A DNA stretch of 64,000 bases from Mycolicibacterium poriferae (GTDB taxonomy: Bacteria; Actinomycetota; Actinomycetes; Mycobacteriales; Mycobacteriaceae): assembly GCF_010728325.1 (NCBI RefSeq), contig NZ_AP022570.1, forward strand, positions 3,906,001 through 3,970,000, in the 5' to 3' direction. Every line of letters begins with the position of its first letter. Position 1 is the first letter of the stretch. The position numbers and the translations under genes are program-made. Shown piece after piece: positions 52,238-62,700 of this stretch. The notes under the pieces were generated by a model. It searched no databases. It was not told the origin of the DNA and saw nothing but the letters and a program-made list of their open reading frames with translations.

Positions 52238-53433
52238 CTCCCGAACGAGCGGTGATCGTCGGCGCGAGCCACGCCGGCGCGCAGTTGGCAGCTAATCTTC
52301 GAAGGGAGGGGTGGTCTGGGGAGGTCGTGCTCATCGGCGACGAGGGGGGACTGCCCTACCACCGGCCTCCGTTGTCGAAGGGATACCTGGCCGGCAAGAA
52401 CGGCCTCGACGACCTCCTGATTCGCGGCGCTGATTTCTACGAAAAGCAGCACATTCGACTCTTGAATGCGACCGTGGAGGCGATCCACCGGTGTGCCAAG
52501 CGTGTGTCTCTGAGCACCGGCGACACGCTGGCCTACACCAAGCTCGCGTTGTGCACCGGCGCAAGGCCCAGACGACTCACCACACCAGGGGTGGATCTGC
52601 CTGGAATTCACTACCTGCGTACCGCTGCAGACGTCGAGTTGATCCGTGCCGCCGCTACACCGGGTCGGAGGGTTGTGATCGTGGGCGGCGGTTACATCGG
52701 GTTGGAAACGGCGGCCTCGCTGTGTTCGCTCGGCTTGAACGTCACTGTCCTCGAAGCAACCGAGCGTGTCCTCGAAAGGGTCACCGCGCCGGAGGTTTCC
52801 GCGTTTTACACGCGAATCCACCGCGGCGAGGGAGTGGAGATCCGAACACACGCTCTCGTCGAAGCCTTCTCGGGTAACGGTGGGGTGCAGGAGGTGGTGC
52901 TGGCTGACGGCGAATTGATCCCCGCCGACTTGGTGATCGTCGGCGTCGGTGTGGTGCCGAATACCGAGCTCGCCTCGGCCGCAGGATTATCCGTCGACAA
53001 CGGCATCGTGATTGACGACCAGGCCCGCACCGACGACCCCGACATCGTGGCCGCCGGCGACTGCACCAGCCACACCATGGCTCGATACGGCTCGCGTATT
53101 CGTTTGGAATCCGTATCGAGCGCCGGCGAGCAGGCCAAGATCGCTGCGGCGACAATCTGCGGAAAACACCGCTCAATCGCTGCGCTTCCGTGGTTCTGGT
53201 CCGACCAGTACGACCTCAAGCTCCAGATCGCCGGCCTCAACGCCGGGTACGACGAAGTGTTGCTCAGTGGTGACCCGTCGCGTGACCGTGACTTCAGCTG
53301 CTTCTACTTCCACGACAGTCAACTCATCGCCGCCGACTGCGTCAACCGTCCTCGCGATTTCATGTCCAGCAAGCGGGCCATCAGCCAGCAACTTCGGGTT
53401 GACCGCTCAGAGCTCCTCGCGGGCTCGATCTGA
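52234..53433 (+). CDS. NAD(P)H ferredoxin reductase (FAD)
   Basis: 399 residues from GTG 52234; GTGA overlaps the P450 stop. FAD motif VIVGASHAGAQLAANLR, PYHRPPLSKGYL, NAD motif VIVGGGYIGLETAASLCSLG and AAGDCTSHTMARYG. Pyr_redox_2 type of normal size with a reductase C-domain (PWFWSDQYDLKLQIAGL). Third component of the P450 system. Confidence 0.92.
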   Translation: MTPERAVIVGASHAGAQLAANLRREGWSGEVVLIGDEGGLPYHRPPLSKGYLAGKNGLDDLLIRGADFYEKQHIRLLNATVEAIHRCAKRVSLSTGDTLAYTKLALCTGARPRRLTTPGVDLPGIHYLRTAADVELIRAAATPGRRVVIVGGGYIGLETAASLCSLGLNVTVLEATERVLERVTAPEVSAFYTRIHRGEGVEIRTHALVEAFSGNGGVQEVVLADGELIPADLVIVGVGVVPNTELASAAGLSVDNGIVIDDQARTDDPDIVAAGDCTSHTMARYGSRIRLESVSSAGEQAKIAAATICGKHRSIAALPWFWSDQYDLKLQIAGLNAGYDEVLLSGDPSRDRDFSCFYFHDSQLIAADCVNRPRDFMSSKRAISQQLRVDRSELLAGSI

Positions 53434-53517
53434 CATCCTGCGACGGCAAAACCCTGCGCTCGAAACTCCGCAGATTCCGCCGTCGGCTCAGATGCATAGG
53501 TCGCGAAAGCTTGCTGG

Positions 53518-54138
53518 TCACAAACTGTGGACAACTCCCAGATACCTGAGTGCTACCCGGGAGATCCGCTCACCAGTGGTGGTGAGGTCCGCGGCTGGGA
53601 GTACAACATGACTCACTGTCAGTCGCACCAGAACATCTGCGACCTCCTCGACGTCTTCGGGATCGAGATCGGCGAAGTGGTCGTTAAACCACGTGATCAG
53701 AGCCGCGGAGCAGAGCTGAAGCAGGGAAGCCGAGGTCGGCAGAAGAGGAAGGACCCCCGTAGACGAGGAGCCACCGCGATCATTCCCCGAAGGGTTGGAC
53801 GTCAGAACTGCCTTGAGGAGCGGGCTGTCTTCTGCTTCACAGAGGGTGAATTGCACCGCTGCGGTGATGCCGCCCTGCACGTCGCCCACGTGTTCGGCAA
53901 GGACGGCACGAATGCCTTCCAGAAAGCGCTGGCCCTCTGACACCACAAGCGCGTCACCGAGCCCCTGTTTGTCGCCGAACTCTTTGTACAACGTCGGGCG
54001 GGAGACGCCGACCGATTCGGCAACCTCGCTCATCCGGACCTGATCCCAGCCCTTCTCGATGGTGAGTTCTCGTGTCGCCCTCAAAACCTGTTCGCGCACA
54101 TGCCGGCGGAAAGACATCCGCACTGGTTCAGTTGGCAT
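53518..54138 (-). CDS. TetR-family transcriptional regulator
   Basis: 206 residues, ATG 54138. HTH: LRATRELTIEKGWDQVRMSE and ESVGVSRPTLYKEFGDKQGL. It ends convergently with the P450 operon. Lies just downstream of the hydrolase/thioesterase pair on the opposite side of a 51-bp gap but in the same orientation; its targets are not clear. Confidence 0.87.
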   Translation of the reverse strand: MPTEPVRMSFRRHVREQVLRATRELTIEKGWDQVRMSEVAESVGVSRPTLYKEFGDKQGLGDALVVSEGQRFLEGIRAVLAEHVGDVQGGITAAVQFTLCEAEDSPLLKAVLTSNPSGNDRGGSSSTGVLPLLPTSASLLQLCSAALITWFNDHFADLDPEDVEEVADVLVRLTVSHVVLPAADLTTTGERISRVALRYLGVVHSL

Positions 54139-54189
54139 AGGAGCAGCATAGGCGCCAGCCCTACAAGGGCAATCAACCGACAGCAGGGT

Positions 54190-55101
54190 TCATATGGTCC
54201 TGTCGAGGAATTCGACGACCGCCGTCGAGAATGCGTCGTTGTTGTCGCCGGCAATCATGTGTCCCGCGCCCGACACGTCAACGGTTTGCGCGTGCGGAAC
54301 GACGGTGAGGAAATGCTTTACTGTCTCTTCGGAGACCATGTCAGATAGTAGGCCCCGGACCAGCAGCGTTGGCGCGGACACCTGCCGCGCACCATCAAGA
54401 AGGAATGCGCTCATCATGTCGAAGTCTTTAGCGCCTTCGTCTGGATCACCCTGCAGGAACTGGAAATTCGACGTCACGAAGGCTGGATCCCATCGCCAGG
54501 CCCAGCGACCGTCTTCACGACGTTGGAGGACCTTTCGGAGGCCGTCGAGGTTTTCGGGGCGAGGGCGGTGCGGGTTGTAGGCGGCGATCACGTCAGCGGC
54601 CGACTCTAGGCTGTCGAAACCCTCGGGGTGTGCCGACATGAACGCTACGACTCGTCGGGCGCCTTCCATCTCCATTCGCGGAGTGACGTCAACCAGCACG
54701 ACGGCCTGCCATAGGTCCGGCGAGGCGAGCAAGTGTGTTCCGAGAATGGTCAAGCCGCCCAAAGAGGCGCCGATCGCGGCGACGGGGCGGCCGGAATCGG
54801 CGTATGAGTGCACGGCCAATAGGTCGGACCCCAGCCGGTCCCCGTCATAGCGTCCGTCAGGGTCCCAGTCGCTGTCCCCGTGCCCCCTCGCGTCGTACGC
54901 GGCCACCGTGTAGCCCCGCTGGTGCAGGCGTTGGGCGGTGACGTCCCAGGCGTGTCGGCTTTGACCTCCGCCGTGAAGGAGCAACACGACCGCCCGCGGC
55001 GCGTCACAGCGGTAGAGGTCGACCGCCAGCGTCAGCCCGTCCGCCGTGGGCATGCGCTCGACCACAGGAGCCGACGAATCGCCTGTTCTCTTTGCCGACA
55101 T
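54190..55101 (-). CDS. Alpha/beta-hydrolase
   Basis: 303 residues from ATG 55101, which shares its A with the thioesterase stop (TGATG). VVLLLHGGGQSRHAWDVTAQ oxyanion region, nucleophile elbow AIGASLGGLT, and a late catalytic His in VSGAGHMIAGDNND. Resembles epoxide hydrolase/haloperoxidase-like hydrolases. Substrate unknown; pairing with a thioesterase suggests ester or acyl substrates. Confidence 0.87.
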   Translation of the reverse strand: MSAKRTGDSSAPVVERMPTADGLTLAVDLYRCDAPRAVVLLLHGGGQSRHAWDVTAQRLHQRGYTVAAYDARGHGDSDWDPDGRYDGDRLGSDLLAVHSYADSGRPVAAIGASLGGLTILGTHLLASPDLWQAVVLVDVTPRMEMEGARRVVAFMSAHPEGFDSLESAADVIAAYNPHRPRPENLDGLRKVLQRREDGRWAWRWDPAFVTSNFQFLQGDPDEGAKDFDMMSAFLLDGARQVSAPTLLVRGLLSDMVSEETVKHFLTVVPHAQTVDVSGAGHMIAGDNNDAFSTAVVEFLDRTI

Positions 55102-55538
55102 CAGGAGCTCGTCTTCGGTGCGACGACGGTGACGGTGCCCTGGGCCGCACACACCGCTCTGCCGTCGTTGCAGATGTCGATACGCGCCACACCGCTGGTT
55201 CTGCCCAGCGAGATGATCTCGGCTGTGGCTACACAGGTGCCGCTGGAGACCGGACGAAGCAGATTCAGTTTGAACTCCGTTGTCGCGACCCAAGATCCCA
55301 TTGGAATCACGGGATAAAACACCACTCCGAGGCAGTGGTCGACCATGGCCGATAAGCAGCCCCCATGCAGGTTGCCGAAAGGCGTCTTCAGGTCGTCGCG
55401 TGCGTCCATCTCCGCGACGAGCCGTCCCGCAGTGAATTCGGTGTGACGGAAGCCGAGGTAACCGGCCAACCCGCCCGTGGTTTCTGCTGCGCTCTTTAGT
55501 TGCTCAGCGACCTGTTCGTTGAACGTGGTGAATTGCAC
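55101..55538 (-). CDS. Hotdog thioesterase (PaaI-like)
   Basis: 145 residues. DDLKTPFGNLHGGCLSAMVD carries the HGG motif, followed by GSWVATTEFKLNLLRPVSSG. Typical PaaI family length. Coupled to the downstream hydrolase by a one-base stop/start overlap. Confidence 0.85.
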   Translation of the reverse strand: MQFTTFNEQVAEQLKSAAETTGGLAGYLGFRHTEFTAGRLVAEMDARDDLKTPFGNLHGGCLSAMVDHCLGVVFYPVIPMGSWVATTEFKLNLLRPVSSGTCVATAEIISLGRTSGVARIDICNDGRAVCAAQGTVTVVAPKTSS

Positions 55539-55583
55539 AGGCCCTCCTACCTCATCTGCCGTCGAGACATTACGCCATCCATG

Positions 55584-56213
55584 TCACATCGGTCGAGCGT
55601 GGTCATCCGCCAGGATCGCAGGAAGGAGAAACCTCGACAGAAACGCCCGGAGTCCGTCACGACTGCGCTCCCGCGGCCCTCGAACAGTCAACAGGCTCAA
55701 TATCGTGCGGACAACCCACTCGGCGGCGTCGTCGACGGAGACGCCCGGTTCCACGCAACTCCAGTGTCTGGTGAAGATGGGACGCAGAAATTCGGTGACG
55801 ATTTCGAAGAGGGACGTCGAGGTCCCCGCCGCGAGACCCACGCCGGCGAGTTCCTCGTCGCTGCCGAAGAACAATCCGATGATCTCTTCGCGGCGCGCGG
55901 CCTCAACCGTGTATTCCACGAAATCGACGAGCGCGGAGCCCAGGTCGGCGTGCGCCGCGATCCGCGGGCTGATGCGGTCGAGATAGCGCTCGGCGGCGCG
56001 AATGATGACACCCGACATCACCGCCTCCCGACTGGGGAAGTAGCGATACACCGTTGCCCTGGACACACCCGCTGTTCTGCCGATGTCCTCCATGGTCGTG
56101 CCCACCACACCGCAACTCTCGAGGCACCGCTCGGCAGCATCGAGCAACCGGTCGCGAGCGGACCCACGATCTGTCGGCGCGGCGGCGCCCCATCTCAACA
56201 ACCTCGTCGACAC
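55584..56213 (-). CDS. TetR-family transcriptional regulator
   Basis: 209 residues from GTG 56213; a longer frame to 56270 is possible. HTH: ARDRLLDAAERCLESCGVVG and IGRTAGVSRATVYRYFPSRE. Divergent from the thiolase-ADH-CMD operon; inverted heptamers TGACTTG (56245-56251) and CAAGTCA (56284-56290) in the gap could be half-sites. Probable repressor of that operon. Confidence 0.86.
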   Translation of the reverse strand: MSTRLLRWGAAAPTDRGSARDRLLDAAERCLESCGVVGTTMEDIGRTAGVSRATVYRYFPSREAVMSGVIIRAAERYLDRISPRIAAHADLGSALVDFVEYTVEAARREEIIGLFFGSDEELAGVGLAAGTSTSLFEIVTEFLRPIFTRHWSCVEPGVSVDDAAEWVVRTILSLLTVRGPRERSRDGLRAFLSRFLLPAILADDHARPM

Positions 56214-56309
56214 ACAGCCAGTATGCCGCGAGCGCACACCATTGTGACTTGCCCACGCACATGACACCATCGCAGTTATGTCTCAAGTCAGCCCCGTGGC
56301 CCTGAGCGG

Positions 56310-57821
56310 ATGCCGATGCCGATGCCGATGTTGGTAGAGGCGCGTACCCCGGTTGTCGTCGGCGTGGGCGAAGTTACCCATCGCGGGAACGACTTCGTGG
56401 ACCCGATCGACTTGGCGGTAGAAGCCGCACGCCGCGCGGTCAAAGACGCAGGTCGCCCGGTCGAGCGGCGCATCGACACCGTCGCGACTCCCGGCATCCT
56501 GGTCATACCGCGCGACAATCCCGCCAGCAGGATCGCCGAAGCGATGCACATCAGTCCCGCCCGCCGCATCAGCTGTCCCGTCGGCGGAAACACCCCGCAG
56601 TATCTCGTCGAAGTGTTGGGTGGCGAAATACGCGAAGGCCGTGCAGATGTCGTCCTGGTCGTCGGGGCGGAGAGCGGGCATTCCGCACGCAAGCTTCAGG
56701 GCAGGGCACTTCTCGACTCGCCGCCCTCACCCCGCTCCGGCGACGAATCCCTGGGCGACGCCCGCCCCGGGCTGAGTCAAGCCGAATTGTCGGTGGGTCT
56801 GAGTTGGCCGCACGAGGTGTATCCCATCTTCGAGTCCGCGATCGCCGCGCGCCACGGCCGCGACTTCGATGCTCAACGGGAGTGGCTGGGCACGCTGATG
56901 GCACCGTTCACAGCCGAGGCGGCACGCCATCCGGAACAGGCCTGGTTCCCACGCGCACGAAGTGCCACCGAACTCAGCGAAGTCACCGCGGAAAACCGCA
57001 TGGTCTGCTTGCCCTATCCCAAGCTACTCAACAGCATCATGTCCGTCGACATGGCTGCCGCCTTCATTCTCATGGCGGCCGAGGTGGCGGACGAATTGGG
57101 CGTCGCGCGCGATCGTTGGGTCTTTCCCTGGTCAGCAGCGACTTGCAACGACGTGTACTTCCCCGTGGAACGGCCGGACCTCAGCCGCTCATCGGGTATC
57201 GAGGTAGCAGCACGGAAGGCTCTCAATGCGGGCCGGTTGACCATCGACGACATCCGGTGGTTCGACCTCTACTCCTGCTTCCCGTCGGCAATTGAGATGG
57301 CTGCCGAGGCTCTCGACTTGGACACCCTCGACGACAGAGGCCTCACAGTAACCGGAGGCCTGCCGTATCACGGCGGTCCCGGAAACAATTACGTCAGCCA
57401 CTCGATCGTTGAGATGGTCCGACGGTGTAGACGCGACCCAACCGATGTCGGACTCGTCACCGGCCTCGGGTGGTATTCGACGAAGCATTCGGTCGGTCTG
57501 TGGTCGGCCACCCCGCCACCAACCGGGTGGCGACTGCTCGACACGGCGGTCGAGCAAGCTCAGATCGATTCATCGAGGTTGGGTGTCGCAGGCGTCGACG
57601 AGGCGACCGGTTGCGCGACAGTGGACGGATACACCGTCGTCTACGACCGAGACGGGCAACCTCGATGGACTCCGATCATCGCGCACCTGTCCGACGGGCG
57701 AAGAGTCGTCGCACGCAGCGACGATCCGCAGATTGCCGAGGCGATGGGCGGGGAAATGTATGTAGGTAAAACGGTGTGCCTCCGAAACACAGGGTCGTTC
57801 ACCGGATTCGAGCTTCCATGA
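56310..57821 (+). CDS. Thiolase-like acetyl-CoA acetyltransferase family protein
   Basis: 503 residues if begun at ATG 56310. The start is ambiguous because four ATGs occur in an ATGCCG tandem (MPMPMPM); ATG 56328 is an alternative. TPVVVGVGEVTHRGND, CPVGGNTPQYLVEVLGGEIR, VVLVVGAESGHSARKLQG, FDLYSCFPSAIEMAAEALDL and GLPYHGGPGNNYVSHSIVEM mark the actinobacterial thiolase-like group with an extra C-terminal OB-like domain (GCATVDGYTVVYDRDGQPRW). The reaction is uncertain; it overlaps the ADH gene by 4 bp. Confidence 0.83.
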   Translation: MPMPMPMLVEARTPVVVGVGEVTHRGNDFVDPIDLAVEAARRAVKDAGRPVERRIDTVATPGILVIPRDNPASRIAEAMHISPARRISCPVGGNTPQYLVEVLGGEIREGRADVVLVVGAESGHSARKLQGRALLDSPPSPRSGDESLGDARPGLSQAELSVGLSWPHEVYPIFESAIAARHGRDFDAQREWLGTLMAPFTAEAARHPEQAWFPRARSATELSEVTAENRMVCLPYPKLLNSIMSVDMAAAFILMAAEVADELGVARDRWVFPWSAATCNDVYFPVERPDLSRSSGIEVAARKALNAGRLTIDDIRWFDLYSCFPSAIEMAAEALDLDTLDDRGLTVTGGLPYHGGPGNNYVSHSIVEMVRRCRRDPTDVGLVTGLGWYSTKHSVGLWSATPPPTGWRLLDTAVEQAQIDSSRLGVAGVDEATGCATVDGYTVVYDRDGQPRWTPIIAHLSDGRRVVARSDDPQIAEAMGGEMYVGKTVCLRNTGSFTGFELP

Positions 57822-58918
57822 TCGCCGAGGCGATGGTGCTGACCGGACCGCGGAGTCTGCAGCGGCGCCAGATGACCATCCCCGACGTCGGCGACCGGGG
57901 TGCGATCCTGCGAGTTGAAGCATGCGGTCTGTGCGGAACAGATCACGAACAATTCACCGGACACCTGCCTGCCGGCTTCTCATTCGTTCCAGGGCACGAA
58001 ATCGTCGGCATCGTCGAACATGTCGGCGCTGCGGCCGGCCAACGCTGGGGTGTACAAGCCGGCCAGCGCGTGGCCGTTGAGGTGTTCCGGTCCTGCCGAG
58101 ACTGCCCCGAGTGCCGCCGCGGCGAATACCGGCGGTGCGCGGTGAACGGCATCGCCACCATGTTCGGGTTCGTCGACGTGGAGATCGGCGCGGGCTTATG
58201 GGGCGGATACGCCACCCATGTGGAGCTTCCCTGGGACGCGATGCTGCTCCCGATTGCCGAAGACATGGACCCCGTTCTCGCCACGTTGTTCAACCCTCTC
58301 GGGGCCGGTATCCAATGGGGGGCGACTCTTCCCGACACCAAGGCCGGGGACGTCGTAACGATCCTGGGGCCCGGCATCCGCGGAATCTGTGCGGCGGTGG
58401 CGGCCAAAGAGGCGGGAGCCGCGTTCGTCGCGATGACCGGCGTAGGCCCACGCGACGCACAACGACTGGCCATAGCCAGATCATTCGGTGTCGACCTGCC
58501 CATCGATGTATCGCAGGACGATGCAGCGACCGCGCTCCAGCGTGAGACAGGCGGACGGCTTGCCGACGTGGTCGTCGACGTCACCGCTAAAGCACCCTCC
58601 GCGTTCGCCGATGCCGTCGGCCTTGCCAGGCCCGGCGGCACAGTTGTCGTGGCCGGCACCCGCGGAGGAGGCGGCGCGCCCCGGTTTGAACCAGACTTGT
58701 TGGTCTATAAAGAATTACACGTCGTAGGCGCACTCGGCGTGGAGTATCCCGCCTACCGGGCAGCCCTCGAGATTCTCGCCATGGGCCGCTGGCCGTTCGA
58801 CCGGATCACCAGAAAATCAACCGGATTCGCTGGGCTCGCGCAGCTGCTCACTTCGCTTGCAGATGAAAGTGCCCGATCAAGTGGGGCGCTGCACAACGTC
58901 TTTTTGCCCACGCCCTAA
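57818..58918 (+). CDS. Zinc-dependent alcohol dehydrogenase (MDR family)
   Basis: 366 residues from ATG 57818 (ATGA overlap). Catalytic zinc site CGLCGTDHEQF and GHEIVGIVEH, a structural zinc loop with spaced Cys (SCRDCPECRRGEYRRC), and a Rossmann segment TILGPGIRGICAAVAAKEAG. Oxidises an alcohol or reduces an aldehyde/ketone with NAD(P). Its place in an operon with a thiolase-like protein and near the P450 suggests alcohol oxidation after hydroxylation. Confidence 0.9.
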   Translation: MIAEAMVLTGPRSLQRRQMTIPDVGDRGAILRVEACGLCGTDHEQFTGHLPAGFSFVPGHEIVGIVEHVGAAAGQRWGVQAGQRVAVEVFRSCRDCPECRRGEYRRCAVNGIATMFGFVDVEIGAGLWGGYATHVELPWDAMLLPIAEDMDPVLATLFNPLGAGIQWGATLPDTKAGDVVTILGPGIRGICAAVAAKEAGAAFVAMTGVGPRDAQRLAIARSFGVDLPIDVSQDDAATALQRETGGRLADVVVDVTAKAPSAFADAVGLARPGGTVVVAGTRGGGGAPRFEPDLLVYKELHVVGALGVEYPAYRAALEILAMGRWPFDRITRKSTGFAGLAQLLTSLADESARSSGALHNVFLPTP

Positions 58919-58951
58919 CGGCGTGCAGAGGTTCAACAGAGAGGGCCACCC

Positions 58952-59530
58952 GTGACCATGGCGGAACGCGTACCGATGCTCGACCGTGAGCAGGCCCAGC
59001 TGCGAGCTGCCGAATGTGGGTTGCCCGAAGAGTTGGCAGACCTGTCGGTATTCCGCGTGGCACTTCATCAGCCGCGTGTGGCGGTTGCGCTGTATGGGCT
59101 GCTAGACGCGTTACTCTTCCGCGGTTCCCTTGACGCGCGGCTACGCGAGCTGGTCATCATGCGCATCGGCTGGATTACTGGCTCCGAATACGAATGGACT
59201 CAACATTGGCGAATCGCCACACTGCTCGGCGTGCCTGAGCATGATCTCCTCGCGGTGCGCGACTGGCAGAATTCCGAAAGCCTCGGGCCAGTCGAGCGTG
59301 CGGTCCTCGCAGCGACCGATGATGTGGTGCGCGACGGGGTCATCTCCGAGGAAAACTGGGCTGGGTGCCAGAAGGCATTCAATAGCGATCACGCCGTTTT
59401 GGTCGAACTTGTCGGAGCAATCGCCAATTGGCGGCTCTTTTCGATCCTGCTTCGATCTCTGAATATTCCGCTTGAGTCCGGTACCGACGGCTGGCCGCCC
59501 GATGGGCGAGCTCCTCAGCGTCGCGATTGA
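58952..59530 (+). CDS. Carboxymuconolactone decarboxylase (CMD/AhpD-like) family protein
   Basis: 192 residues from GTG 58952. All-helical CMD fold: LLFRGSLDARLRELVIMRIG and GSEYEWTQHWRIATLLGVP. The first Cys of the usual C-x-x-[CW] region is Ser here (GSEYEW), so a disulfide peroxidase role is unlikely. Co-directional with the ADH gene, 33 bp downstream. The following 59531-59773 stretch holds no supportable gene. Confidence 0.83.
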   Translation: MTMAERVPMLDREQAQLRAAECGLPEELADLSVFRVALHQPRVAVALYGLLDALLFRGSLDARLRELVIMRIGWITGSEYEWTQHWRIATLLGVPEHDLLAVRDWQNSESLGPVERAVLAATDDVVRDGVISEENWAGCQKAFNSDHAVLVELVGAIANWRLFSILLRSLNIPLESGTDGWPPDGRAPQRRD

Positions 59531-59773
59531 GCGAAAAACGTGGACCGGTGCTTGACCGAAGCGGTCAGCGCCCCAATCTCCAGACCACGACCCGTGTCGT
59601 AGACGGACAAGTCCCCCCTCGGACACACAGTCAGCACAGCGCATCAGCGCAGCTGGACCGCAGAGGTCGATCGATTCCGACAGCGGTCGACCCACAGCCC
59701 GAACACTGGGGCCGATCATCGCTTCCAGACCCACGGCTGCGGGGTCGAGTCCGTTACCGAACGGCCGGCGGAG

Positions 59774-62700
59774 TCAGTACACGTCGCGCACGTAGCGCTT
59801 GTCGGCCACCAGGCGCCGCTTGTAGTCGCGGGCCGCATCCTCGCTCATGCCGCCGTGCTGCCGGATGATCGCGGTCAGCGCGCGGTCGACGTCCTTGGCC
59901 ATCCGGGTGGCGTCGCCGCAGACGTAGAAATGTGCCCCGTCCTGCAGCCAGTCCCACACATCGGCGCCGTAGTCGAGCATCTTGTGCTGGACGTACACCC
60001 GCTCGGCCTGATCACGCGAGAATGCCAGGTCCAGGCGATTCAGGTGCCCGTCGTCGACCATGTCGCTCAGGTCGTCGCGGTAGTAGAAGTTCTGGGCGCG
60101 GTGCCGGTCGCCGAAGAACAGCCAGTTGCGCCCGGGGTGGCCGAGCGCGCGCCGCTCTTGCAGGAACGCACGGAATGGGGCGATGCCGGTGCCCGGTCCG
60201 ACCATGATCATCGGGGTCTGCGGGTCCTGCGGGGGACGGAAATGCGGGGACCGTTGCAGGAAAATCGGCACCGGGGCGCAGTCGGGCAGCTCGGCCAGAT
60301 GGCTGGACGCCACCCCGGCGCGCGGGCCGCCGTCGGCACCCACGTAGCGCACCACCGACACCGTCAGCTGCACCTCGTGAGGACTCACCAGCGGGCTCGA
60401 CGAGATCGAATACTGCCGCGGAGTCAGCCGGACCAGCACGTGGGCCCACTCCTGCGGATCCGCGCGCACCCCGAACTCGCTCACCAGGTCGAGTCCGTTG
60501 CGCTGTCCCAGCCACGCCTGCAACTCGTCACGGTCACTGCGGAGCCTCTTGAGCTTCGCGTGGCGGGGGGCATGCTCGGCGACGAACCCGACGAGGCCGG
60601 GGGTCACCTTGCACACGTCGAAATGCCCGCGGATCGCCTCCCGCATCGGCATCTCGACGCCGTCGACGACGACGGCCGCATCACCGCGCAATCCGGTTGC
60701 GGTGAGCCAGTTTTCGACGACGAAGTCCGAGTTGGTCACGTAGACGCCCAGCGAGTCCCCGGCCGCGTAACTGACGTCGTGGGCGCTGATGTCGAAGCCG
60801 AACTGCCGCACGTCCTTGGCGGCTCCGGTCGGCGTGAGCCGGATGTTGCGGCACAGCGGCGCGTCGATCGGGCGGTCCCGGGTGAACAGCGTGTATTCCG
60901 GATCTGTGGCCGGCGCGATCGTCGCGGCGGTGTCCGTCCTCACCACTCCCGGGGGTGCCTCCTCCGACGTGGCCACGAGATCGACGACCGAGTCCGCCCA
61001 CTGCGTCATCTGCTGTTGGTCGTAGGCCTCACACTCGGTGCGGTCGAGCATCCTGGTGGCATCGAGCTCCGCCAGCCGCGCATCCAGCGATCTGGCGTGG
61101 CCGCAGAAGTTGTCGTAGGACCGGTCGCCGATTCCGAGCACCGTGTACTGCACTCCGGCCAGCGACGGCGCCTCGGGCGCCGCGAGCCGCTCCCAGAAGT
61201 CGGCGCCGTTGTCCGGGGGGCCGCCGTCGCCGAAGGTGCTGGTGACCAGAATGATTCGGTTCGCAGCCGCGAGCTCGGACAGCGGCGTGTCGTCCATGGC
61301 CTGCAGCCGGGCACCCGGCAGCCGATCCCCCAGCGTGCCGGCGAACTCCTCGGCGTTACCGGTCTGCGACGCCCACAGCACCAGCGGAGCATCGGCCGGG
61401 GCCGGATCCGCCGCGCTGTCGGCTGCAGTTGGCGGCAGGCGGGAGAACCGGCCGGCCAGCAGGCCGTCGGCCCACACCCGGACCCTGGCACTGACCGGGG
61501 CGGCGTCGGGCAGCACGGGGATCCCGGGCAGCCCGCCATCCAGCCCGGCCAGAAAGCCTGACAGGTAGAGCTTCTCGTCGTCGGTCAACGCGGGGGCGTC
61601 CGTCGAGACAGGCAGGGCTGTCGCGACGGGAACGGGGGTCAGCCGCACCGCGCACACCTTGAACTCGGGCTGCAGCGACACCGGGTCGACGGCGTCGTTG
61701 GTGACGGCGTTGACGGCCAGGGCGTCGCCCTGCTCGTCGTTCCAATGGAACGGCACCCACGTGTTCCCGGGGCGCACCCGGTCGGTGACGACGGCCGGCA
61801 GCACGGCCCGGCCGCGGCGGGAGGACACCTCGACCTGACGGCCGTCCCAGATGTCCAGGGCCGCCGCGTCGCCGGGGTGAATCTCGATCGACGGGGCGCT
61901 GTTGAGCTTGTTCAGCTTGGCCACCTTGCCGGTCTTGGTCATGGTGTGCCACTGGTGCTGCAGCCGGCCGGTGTTGAGAACCATCGGGAACTCGTCGTCG
62001 GGCAGCTCGGCGGCGTCCATGTGCGGGCGGGTGTGGAACACCGCCCGGCGCGACGGGGTCGCGAACGCCAACCGCGGCCGGCGACCTCCGTTATCGGTGA
62101 ACAAGTCCTGGGACACACCGTCGTTGACGTAGCGCAGCGGATTGCGGTCGGCGCAGCCCGGCGGGGCCGGCCATTGCACCGGGGTTTCGCGCAGTCGCTC
62201 GTAACTGACCCCGCGCAGGTCGTAGCCGGTTGCGGGGTTGTGGAAGCGGCGGATCTCGTCGAAGACCTCCTCGCTGGTCTTGTAGCTGAACGCGTCGCCG
62301 AAGCCGAGTTGGTGGGCGACCCCGCAGATCAGTTCCCAGTCCGGGCGGGCATCCCCCGGCGGCGGGATCGACTGCGCCAGCAGGGTCAGATTGCGGTCGG
62401 AGTTGACCATCACCGCATCGGATTCGGCCCACAGCGTCGCCGGCAGCACGATGTCGGCGTAACGGTTGGTCACGGTGTCGGCGTAGGCGTCCTGGGTTAT
62501 CACGAGCTCGGCGGCGCGCAGGCCCTCGATCACCGACGCCCGGTTGGCCACGCTGGCCACCGGGTTGGTGCAGATGATCCACACCGCCTTGATCTCCCCG
62601 GTACCGAGCCGGTGGAACAATTCCACGGTCCCCGGCCCGACGTCGGTGCGGATCGTGCCGGGCTCGAGGTCCCACTGTTGCTCCACGAAGGCGCGGTCGT

